Shown: positions 25,945 to 37,100 of the stretch, piece after piece
Position numbering within the stretch: position 1 is the first letter of the stretch
How the letters are laid out: every line of letters starts with the position of its first letter
Origin: Adiantum capillus-veneris
Taxonomy: Eukaryota > Streptophyta > Polypodiopsida > Polypodiales > Pteridaceae
Assembly (NCBI GenBank): GCA_014529385.2
Contig: CM043946.1
Span: 36,174,558 to 36,234,557 of the forward strand
Length of the DNA: 60,000 bases
Direction: 5' to 3'
The notes under the pieces: model-generated
Databases searched by the model: none
The model's input: only the letters and a program-made list of their open reading frames with translations
Told to the model about the DNA's origin: nothing
Translations under genes and position numbers: made by a program

Positions 25945-28200
25945 ATTGTAGCTTTGTGGATTTTCGCAAAGCATTTGACATGGTACCCAGAGCCCGATTG
26001 ATGCGTAGACTACAGGAGATGGGGGTGCCCATAGAGGTGGTTTGGGGGATTATGGCTTTGTACAGATCAGCGATGGGACATGTACGCACTCCGGAAGGGG
26101 TATCTGATTTAGTTCACTCTACTATTGGAGTGAAACAGGGCTGCCCATTGTCTCCTACTCTATTTGGTATGTATGTTGATGAGGTGTCTGAGTACATTGA
26201 TAGAGAGGGTGACAGGGGTGCCCAGCTGGCAGGGACGTGGATCCCATTGCTACTATATGCTGATGATATTGTGATGATATCTGACTCACCAGAAGGTATG
26301 CAACGACATTTGGATGCACTACGCAGTTTTGCAGAGGATAGTGGACTGTGTGTAAACCTAGGTAAAACCAAGGTTATGGTGTTTAACACCACACCGCAAT
26401 GGATCAGGAGATCAGTACCTACTTTCAAATATGGTCAGGAGATTGTGGAGTATACAGATGCATACACTTACCTAGGGGTAGTCTTTACTGGGCCGAGATT
26501 TTCTTTGAGAAGAGCAGCAGAGACTAGACTAACTAGAGCTGGTGTGGCTCTGGGAGGAATGGAGAGGATGTGTTCGCAGGTTCAGTTCCAGGAACCAAGG
26601 ACAAAGTTATGGCTCTTTGATACTTTGGTTGCTTCTACTATGTTATATGGGGTGCAGGTTTGGGGACCTTCTGTAGGCAAGGATGGTTGGAGGCGTATGG
26701 AGAAGCCCCTGGTATCTATGATCTCTCGGCTGATTAGAGCCGAGGCTTCCGTACCGCATGATATCATTCGAGCGGAATTAGCTGCCCCCCCTATGGAGAT
26801 TGAGGCGCTTACCAGATCAGTCTCCTTTGTACACAGGCTGTGGGATACTACTAGAGACAGATATGCTAGGGTGGCTCTAGAGTCCTCCAGACAATTAGCT
26901 CTTAATGGGGATACATCATGCTGGTATGCACAGATGGCCTCATGGTTTCAGACACATGGTTTCACCATGGACAGGTTGCCTCCTTCTCAATACTCTCTAC
27001 AAGCACCCTTGAGCATAGTTACCCGGAACGGGAAATCGGAACATGGAACGGCAACATGCATGAAATGCCATTCCCTGTTTCGGATACTCACGTTCAAAAC
27101 ACGGAACGGGGATCCGGAACGGGAAATTGGGATGGGAATGGGGAACGGGGACCTGGAAATGGCCATTCCCTGTTACTATGCCCTTGAGGTCTCTGACGCG
27201 GGTAGAGATTAATAGACTCATTCGTCAGGATCTGATCCAGCTGGACACGAGGAGGACATGGATAGAGCCAATACAGGAGTTGGGCACAAAGATGGCTTTC
27301 TATAGAGAGCATCTTCTCCACCTCACGGGGGATGGGTTTGTGATTCGACCTAGCTATATGGACATGCATCTCTCTCATGGTTTGCGCTGTGCCATTGGCC
27401 AGATACGCACGTCCTCACATCAGCTCGAGATTGAGTTTGGCAGATTCAGAGGGACACCAGTAGATAACAGGATATGCCGCTTATGCCATCTAGAGCCAGA
27501 GACAGAGGTACATTACATATGTCATTGCACTGTGTACCATGAGATACGAGGCCGCTTTCATTGTCTATTCAGAGAAGGTTTTGGGCCTCTATCTAGGGTC
27601 ATGAGTTATGAGGATCAGAAATGTCTTGGGCTATATCTACTCGAGTTACATAGGCATAGAGAAACTTTACTGAGGAGAGCTGAAGAGAGACAAACCCAGA
27701 GACATATCACAGATTTCTTTACACTGGATAATGTACACCCAGAAGAACAGGCAGAGGAGCAGCCAACAGTGGAGAGGTCTGCCCGCACTACTGGCATTCT
27801 CAGAGACCGAGCATTGGAGCTAGGGAGATTTAGACGACCCCGATGGAGAAGAGGAGCTACACAATTTCGAAGGAGGCTACAGCAAAGGATTCGAGCCATA
27901 CTTTTTCGTCGACCAGAGCGCAGATGAAGATGAATCTCTATGAAGATGGATCTCTACTTCCCTCCCATATTGTCTACACATTGTACAGCTTAGTTCACAC
28001 ATTTCACGCCTTTCACCTTTCACACCTATCAGCTTAGTTTAGGATTCCGCAGTATTTATATTTTGTTATCCTAGTTTAATTTATTTTCTTGTCAATCTGA
28101 CTTTGTATCAGAGACACCGCATTGTAACTTTCTGGTCTCATAGGTCACTTTGGCCTTTTGAAGACGTTAATATAACATTTCATTTCTCTCTCTCTCTCTC

Positions 28201-28280
<80 letters not shown>

Positions 28281-28782
28281 TCATCAGTCTATCACTGTTG
28301 CCCCCCCCCTTGCCCCCCCCCGTCTATCGCGCCCTCCTGCCCTGCTGCCCAATCTATCGCTCCCTGCCCGCCCCCCGCACCCTTTTCTCTCTCGCGCTCA
28401 CGCTCGCGCTCTCTCCCGCACCCCCCTGCCCTGCACTCCCCCGCTCCCTCGCTCCCTCTCTCTCTCTCGCGCTGCCCGCCCCGCTGCTCCTCTCTATCGC
28501 GCTGCCCCCCCCCCGTCTATCGCGCCCTCCTCCCCTGTCTATCGCGCCCCTCCTCTTCAATCTATCGCGCCCCCCCCCCCCCCCTTTCTAAGTTAAGTTA
28601 AGTTAATTTAATTTAACTTATCTATCTTCTTTAGCCTATCCCGCCCCCCCCTCTCTCTCTCTTTGTCTATCGTACCCCTCCTCCTCAGTCTATCGCTCCC
28701 CCCCCCTCCCCCCCCCTTTCTTTTGTCTATCGCGCCCCCCCCCCCCCCCCCACTCCTCTGTCTATCGCGAACACCCCCCCAC

Positions 28783-28832
<50 letters not shown>

Positions 28833-28986
28833 GATGCCCGCCCCGCTCCCTCTCTCTATCGCGCTGCCCCCCCCCCTCCTCTGCCTATCGCGCCCCCCCC
28901 TCCCCAGTTTAGTCTGATTTAACTTAAAAAAAATTTCAACCCCCTCTTTGTCTATCGCGGCCCCCCTCCTCAATCTATCGCGCGCG

Positions 28987-29025
<39 letters not shown>

Positions 29026-32000
29026 ACAAAACCCCTCTCTCTCTCTCTCTGATTCTTTGGACCTCACCGTAATGGATCAACGTCAAGGCCATGAAGGCTT
29101 GATGGGTGTTGCACAAACTGTCACACTTGAAGAAGACCCTGCACAGGACACAGAAGCCGCCAATGTCTCACCTGTTTGCAAGCCGCGAGCAAAGGCAACC
29201 TTCATGCTCACGAATAAGCGGATGGCGCAGATGGAGAGGGAAATGAAGGAGTGGAAAACAGAGATGGAAGGATGGTGGAAGGAGAAGGCCAACCTCCTTC
29301 AGATGGTCTTCAATGAAGGCGCAAAGTGGAAGAAGGAGAAAGAGAGCCTTAACGCAGAAATACAGACACTCAAAGAAGAAGTCTCAGTCCTCAAACAGGA
29401 GAACCTAAACGCCAAGATACGGGTACTCAAAAAAGAAGTCTCAGCCCTCAAACAGGAGCTTGTTGATAGAGTAAGCAATGGACTAGAGGAAGGCGAATTT
29501 CAACCCTCGGTAATAGATGAAATCAAGGAAAAAGGAACAGGAAAGATGATCACAGAGGAAGAGAAATTGAATGTGGCAAAGACATCTTCATGGGCGGAGA
29601 TGATAACAAGGACACAGAAGAAGGCGGACGAGGCTGAAAAATGGATTGAGGTCGCCAAGAAAGGGAAAGGTCAAGAAACTCCTTGTACACCGATGCTTAT
29701 CAACATGACTCTCGAAGAGGAACAAAGAAGGCGGATGCGAGCACTGCATGTGAGAGTGACCGGTCTCAAGGATATAAACAATGTGGAGAAAGAGGTCACA
29801 AGCCTTACATCCATGATGGGGATGGAGAAGCCTTTGCACACAAAGGCATGGAGGGTAGGTAAGAAAAGTGATGGCACAGGAGAGTCTTCAAAGGGGAGAG
29901 CTCTCATACTACGCTTCCCCTCGTTGGAAGAGAAGAAGGAATTCTTGAGGAAGAGGCCTACTCTCAAAAAGACAGGTATTTTCCTTGGTGATGACCTGAC
30001 TCTCTCACAGCTTGCACATATGAGAGAGGTAATGCCAGAAATTACAATGGAAAGGGAGAAGGGAAAGATAGCCTTCTACAGAGATGGACGGGTGGTGATT
30101 TTAGAGCGGCGTGCTGCGAGACCTATGGGACCACACTGAAGATGGCTACCTGGAATTGTAATGGGTCTATGAGGTTGGACGTGGGTGCATTTGAGGAGAG
30201 TTTCAAAGACAAGGATATTGTGTTCTTCTTAGAGACTCATCAGGCCCTTGGACAGGTAATGCCACATGTGGTGGGATACAGATGGGAAACAGTTGACAGG
30301 GATCTGAGCACGGGAGTAGAGGTTCAGGAGGAGTAGCAGTGCTATTCAAAGAGGAACTACAACCATTACTGCATATTGTACGAAGAGATGATCATGCTAG
30401 ATATATGTGGGTGAGACTGAGACTTGACATAGGTCGATTCCTATATATTGCCATATGTTACTTTCCTCCCAGTACATCAATGTATGCCGCATCCAGAGGG
30501 CAGGCGCCTTTCTCTATCCTAGATGATGAGATTTGGGAGTTTTCTAGGGATGGTGATATCATTCTCTTGGGGGACTTCAATGCCCGAACGGGCAACTCGC
30601 AGACAGTCTTCTACGACACTTCAGATGAGGTGCTTAGAGAGCTGGATGGGGGTGAGTTGGGACTTGACAGATGCTCAGATGTTTGAGAGCAGACGGAGTA
30701 TGGGAGATACCTCATGGAAACGACGTCTACACATGGATTAGCTATACTTAATGGTTTACAGCGATTTCCTGGAGCAGCCGGTTTCACATGCTTTCCACAC
30801 AGACATGGGGCCAGTACAGTGAATTATGTTATGACACAACCGAGCTTTATCCCCTACATTCAGGATTTCATAGTGGGAGCCAGGCCAGTGGGCATAGCAG
30901 TAGATCATGCTCTCTTGACACTGTCCGTCAAATTTCAATATAGTACAACGCATACATCAGGAGGCAAGTCACACACCTGCTATACATTCACTCCAGAGAC
31001 TGATTTCGTTTATACAGAGGAGATCTGGGACCGTCTATTGGAAGGCACAACTGGTACAAATGGTACATGCCTCTTAGTGGAGGAGTGCACCACTCTACTG
31101 ACTGAGACATTGCATGGGGCTGCATCAGTGGCATACCCACACACTCAGTCTGGCAAGAGACGACATCCTGGGAGCATGCCCCATAATAGTTGGTATGATG
31201 AGGAATGCAGAGAGATGAGAACTCAGCTTCAGAGGGATCTTCTTTTAGGAGTCATCACTTACAGACAGTCTCGGATTGCTTTCCGACGCCTTGTGCGACG
31301 GAAGAAGCGAGCTTACCTAGCTCAGATGGAACGAGACCTATATCAGATGTTCTTGAGTAAGGACTCAGGAGAGGCATGGCGACTCTTCCATGAGCACTCC
31401 CCTCCCCTAGTGATTACTTCACCTGATGTGTGGGGCCAATATGCGACATCATTATATACAGTTCCTGGACAGGAACCCCTTCCAGACCCTACCAAGCCTT
31501 GCCCAGCTGCGAGCACTTTCTTTACACCGGAGATGGTACAAAGAGCCATCGACAAGATGAGGACCGGGAAGGCATATAAATCATGACGGTCTAGTAGCGG
31601 AGCACTTTATACATGCCAGGGATATGCTGATGGAGGTTCTCACAGTGTTGTTCAATCGTGCCATGTGTGAGGGATTACTTGAAACTTGGAGGCTGTCTAA
31701 TATTGTGCCCATCTTCAAGGCTGGGGACCCCACAGAGCCTGGGAACTACCGCACTATTATGGTTGGACACACATTGGCACGGTTGTATGCATCTATTCTG
31801 GAGCAACACTTGAGTAATTGGGTAGAGGGTGAGGGTGTACGAGCAAAGGGTCAAGCCGGCTTCAGGAGGGGTTTCTCCACTCTTGATCATATTCTGACAC
31901 TCAGGGCCATCATTGAGGAGGGTAGAGCACATGGGAGACGGATCTATTGTAGCTTTGTGGATTTTCGCAAAGCATTTGACATGGTACCCAGAGCCCGATT

Positions 32001-33981
32001 GATGCGTAGATTGCAGGAGATGGGGGTGCCCATAGAGGTGATATGGGGGATTATGGCTTTGTACAGATCAGTGGTAGGACATGTACGCACTCCGGAAGGG
32101 GTATCTGATTTAGTTCACTCTACTATTGGAGTGAAACAGGGCTGCCCATTGTCTCCTACTCTATTTGGTATGTATGTTGATGAGGTGTCTGAGTACATTG
32201 ATAGAGAGGGTGACAGGGGTGCCCAGCTGGCAGGGACGTGGATCCCATTGCTACTATATGCTGATGATATTGTGATGATATCTGACTCACCAGAAGGTAT
32301 GCAACGACATTTGGATGCACTACGCAGTTTTGCAGAGGATAGTGGACTGTGTGTAAACCTAGGTAAAACCAAGGTTATGGTGTTTAACACCACACCGCAA
32401 TGGATTAGGAGATCAGTACCTACCTTCAAATATGGTCAGGAGATTGTGGAGTATACAGATGCATACACTTACCTGGGGGTAGTCTTTACTGGGCCAAGAT
32501 TTTCTTTGAGAAGAGCAGCAGAGACTAGACTAACTAGAGCTGGTGTGGCTCTGGGAGGAATGGAGAGGATGTGTTCGCAGGTTCAGTTCTAGGAACCTAG
32601 GACAAAGTTATGGCTCTTTGATACTTTGGTTGCTTCTACTATGTTATATGGGGTGCAGGTTTGGGGATCTTCTATAGGCCAAGATGGCTGAAGGCGTATG
32701 GAGAAGCCCCTGGTATCTATGATCTCTCGGCTGATTAGAGCCGAGGCTTCCGTACCGCATGATATCATTCGAGCGGAATTAGTTGCCTCCCCTATGGAGA
32801 TTGAGGCGCTTACCAGATCAGTCTCCTTTGTACACAGGCTGTGGGATACTACTAGAGACAGATATGCTAGGGTGGCTCTAGAGTCCTCCAGACAATTAGC
32901 TCTTAATGGGGATACATCATGCTGGTTTGCGCAGATGGCATCATGGTTTCACCATGGACAGGTTGCCTCCTCGTGTCCAACTGGATCAGGATCTGATCCA
33001 GTTGGACACGAGGAGGACATGGATAGAGCCGTTACAGGAGTTGGGCACAAAGATGGCTTTCTATAGAGAGCATCTTCTCCACCTCACGGGGGATGGGTTT
33101 GTGATTGGACCTAGTTATATGGACACGCATCTTTCTCATGGTCTGCGTTGTGCCATTGGCCAGATACGCACGTCATCACATCAACTCGAGATTGAGACTG
33201 GCACATTCAGAGGGACTCCAGCAGATAGCAGGATATGCGGCCTATGCCATCTAGAGCCAGAGACAGAAGTACATTACATATGTCATTGCACAGTGTACTA
33301 TGAGATACGAGGCCGTTTTTTATTGTCTATTCAAAGAAGGTTTTGGGCCTCTATCTAGGGTCATGAGTTATGAGGATCAGAGATGTCTTGGGCTATATCT
33401 ACTTGAGTTACACAGGCATAGAGAAACTTTACTGAGGAGAGCTGAAGAGCGACAACCCTAGAGACAGATCACAGATTTCTTTACACTAGATATTGTACAC
33501 CCAGAAGAAGAGACAGAGGAGCAGCCAACAGTGGAGAGGTCTACCCGCACTACTGGCATTCTCATAGACCGAGCATTGGAGCTAGGGAGATCTAGACGAC
33601 CCCGATGGGGAAGAGGAGCTACACAGTTTCGAAGGAGGCTACAGCAAAGGATTCGAGCCATACTCTTTCGTCGTCCACAGTGCAGATGAAGATGGATCCC
33701 TATGAAGATGGATATCTACTCCCCTCCCATATTGCCTTCACATTGTATTGCTTAGTTTAGGATCCCGCAGTATTTATATTTTGTTATCCTAGTTCAATTT
33801 ATTTTGTTAATCTGACTTTGTATCAGATACACCACATTGTAACTTTCTGGTCTCATAGGTCACTTTGGCCTTTTGAAGACGTTAATATAACATTTCATTT
33901 CATTTCATTTTCTCTCTCTCTCTAATGAGTGTGTGTACACACTTTTAGAGAGAAAAATGCTGAATCTTGGGACTCTGCTTG

Positions 33982-34049
<68 letters not shown>

Positions 34050-34065
34050 ACACACCCTTACACAC

Positions 34066-34102
<37 letters not shown>

Positions 34103-37100
34103 CACACACACACACACACCTTGCTTCCACCTCTATTGACTTGCTGTGAGGCTTCAATTCCTTGCTAACTCTTTACCTCCTTCAAGCCCTCCCTCGCTCT
34201 AAGCTCTGCTCTGTAGCGCTACTCGATGTTGCCTCAGATCCCGCCAATGGCTGCCCAAGCCTTGCAACTTTTCTCAACACAGCTGCTGCCCGAAATGTGG
34301 TTCGATTTCACCTCTACAAGGTCTCTGCTCGCTGCCAATTCTGCTTGATTCCCCAGCGCTGCCGATGCCCAGCACGATTTTGCTTGCACTTTGCGAGCTG
34401 CAGATGCCCAATTTGCTGCTCGACCTTTTTCAATTGCTCACTTGCTTGCCTACATGCTACTGTTGACCCTCAAAAAAGCCTAGCGCATTGCCCGATTCTG
34501 TGTGCCTTTGATTGACTACATGGCACTCTCCAATGCTGACTTCACCTGTTGATTGCTTGGTTGCATAACTTCCAAGCTCTGCCGATTTAGTAGCAGCCTG
34601 TGCAAGCTGCCCCAATTTCTCCAGATTTTTAATTCTCCCTCCTTTAAGCTCACAGGCTCTACAACTCGATTCCCTCCTGCAGATCCAGCTTGCTTGCTTG
34701 ATGCTTCGCTTGAATTCCCTCTCTCAATTCTCTATGCAGAGCTCATTACAGATCTTCTCAAGATTTCAAGCTTGAGCTCAAGAGGGGCTGCACACGCCGA
34801 GATGCTCCGAGCTCCAAGATCCGCTAGATCTCCTCCCGATGCCTCCTATCCTTGCCGGATCCGCGCCGAACCACCTCCGATCCAACGCCGCCAAGCACCG
34901 AGCTCCATCGCCGCTGAGGGAGCACCGCTGCCAATTGCCACCACGTCTTTGATACCGGTCGAAAGAGTGCGCGTGCACGGATGTGTGTGTGCGCGCGCTG
35001 CGGTGCGGGGAAGGGGAGAAGGAGAAGAGTGCACTACGTGTGGGTGGAGCAAGCCTTCAAGTGAGGAGCTCCTTATTCATGTGTATATACAAGAATAAGG
35101 GCAAGTGGTCAGCAGGCGGCGGATGTCTGGGCCTGGGCAAAGGGCACGTCGCCTTTACCCCAACACAATCTATTCAAGGGTTGAGTTTGGTTTTAACATT
35201 GTAGAGATTCTTTTGTTTCAGATCATTATTCTTTTTCTTGGTCCTCACCTAAGATCATAGCCCCTCCTATCATTAAGTATCCCAAAGCTTTCTCCTTGCG
35301 ACGTACTTTCTTCACTGGTTCTTACACACGTCTGCTCTGAGTCTGTGTCCCGTCATATTTCAGGCTCTCAAAATTTTTGTTGATTTTACCTGAAATGTGC
35401 AGCTGGCTGTTACTTTAAAATCCTTACTCTTGTTTCAGTATTTACTGGTACCCCTTGATATTTTTATGAGTTTTGGAACAAAGGAAATGTCCTGTTACAT
35501 AAGAGTTAGGGTTTTGGTCATATGCCTGGCCCTATTGTTCTGTGTTGCAAGGGGTGTCCTATGTAGAGTTGCAACCTTTTGGTGGATTTTTAATAAAGTT
35601 GTCTCATCTTATTTGCCTTGGCATTAGCCATGAGGATTGCTGAGATTCTTGGTGTTATGCACTCCTTATGTTGTGTGTTACTGAGTCTTATTTGGTTCTC
35701 AAGCTTTACCGTCATAAGAAGGCATCACATGCTGCAGCCAGGCTGTTTGGGCCAATGGCTAGAATGCTCAACAAACGTCAAAACGATTATTTAGTCGTTG
35801 TGATGTTAGGTTGGGATATAAATCATGGGAGAATATTGGTATATTTTGAGTGCGCAAAGAGAGATCCTCTCAATAGAGAAGACCCTAGTTGCAGATCCAT
35901 GGATAGGAAGAATTGATGTTCATGCCTGTGTTTTGTTCACTTGATGAGGAAGGCAGCAGCAATTATCTGGCAAAGTGCAGCGGAGGGCGTTGTGACACGG
36001 GAGCACAGGGAGAAAAGAAAGAATGAAAGATCTTTTTACGTCTATTAGACAAATCAAATATACATGTGTGTGTCATCCATCTCTTGGGAACGGACAAAAG
36101 TATAAAGTAACAAATGTGGTCCGACGGTAAGGAGGAAGGGGGTGATCCATGCGAGGCTTGGATACAAGATACATGGTATATGAAGAGGAGGGGGGGTTTT
36201 GAAGCTCGATCTCTAGGGGTATGGGTGCACATCTATATGCTCAGGGAAGTAAAATCTTGAGGTGAATCAAGCTGACTAGCTCCTTCCTATGTCAAATTGG
36301 GGGTGTAAGATCTGATACATGGGTGGATGTGGTGTAAGGGCTGTGCGGATGATAGCGGCTGGGTCCGTCAGCATTTGAGAAAATAAATCTCTCCTGGGCT
36401 GCTTGGTGGTGGCAAGCCTGGATCTGCATGGCGATGGAGTCTCGGAGCTGTGTATCTTGCAGCACGGGGGCATCTCCTAGCTCTCACCGTCCTGGCTTAC
36501 CCCTCGCTGTGTCTGTGTGACTGGTGGAGGGAGGGTGGTGGTCCTCTGGAAGAAGTCTATAAGCTGTGACTGTCTGCCATCCTCTGGTGCCGTTGAAGGT
36601 GCCAACAATGTCTCTCTATGTCTATGTATCTCCACTAGAAAACGGACAAACTGGCGCTGATCTCTAGACTACATGATTTGTCGTAGGGTGGGCTATCCTG
36701 TGAATAGAGCCTCATTTCTGCGTCTGATACTCTCATATGCTCTACATCTGCAGACAAAGTGCTCCTTGTCCCCAATCACCCTCTTTGCTCAGGGGATATG
36801 AGAAAGCACTTCTTGCCTCTATCTCTAGCCGGTGTGATGATACTCAGAGTTGACCAATCGCCACTTGTGAGCTATGTGACATGTATGTGTCCACGTAGCG
36901 TGGTTTTTGGATGAACCCCTCGTCTAGAATGGCCAAGAAGTGCTCACTGTAATAGCATCTACGGAGGAAGGGGCTGTCTAAGTGCGATCCATGTCCGTGT
37001 AATTTAGAGCTACCATAGATGTACCGTGTTCCTCTCATTGGGTGAGAGCTGGATGAATGGTGAGTCCGGGTCATATTGGAAGGGTTGGTAATCTATCCAT

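Larger units (their letters stand above)
25945..28185 (+). mobile_element. LINE-E, 5'-truncated, carries a MITE
   Basis: Starts in the RT ([17 protein letters not shown]) straight after (TC)n and ends with GACGTTAATATAACATTTC and a second (TC)n (28186-28243). It is nearly identical to the matching part of LINE-F, indicating recent relatedness. The RT has [14 protein letters not shown] and [11 protein letters not shown] intact. A 167-bp MITE interrupts the coding sequence after codons for QYSLQAP (27006-27188). Confidence 0.94.
29051..33910 (+). mobile_element. LINE-F, near full-length two-ORF LINE
   Basis: 4.86-kb element bracketed by (TC)n (29035-29050 and 33911-33923). Only about 20 bp separate the upstream tract from the ORF1 start codon. 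Contents: ORF1 (29072-30139), ORF2 from 30142 with an APE endonuclease, RT, and C-terminal knuckle, then a roughly 200-bp 3' UTR ending GACGTTAATATAACATTTC plus ATTTC repeats. ORF2 has frameshifts near 30320, 30686 and 31575, a TAG at 32590-32592 and a foldback rearrangement at 32966-33016, so this copy is dead. Confidence 0.95.

Noticed and set aside
28103-29027. Proline- and glycine-rich ORFs on both strands
   Set aside because: They are produced by C runs and CT repeats, with no start context or homology.
34553-35098. 181-residue + strand ORF
   Set aside because: Its 3' third is the dispersed repeat at 34995, which is untranslated elsewhere.
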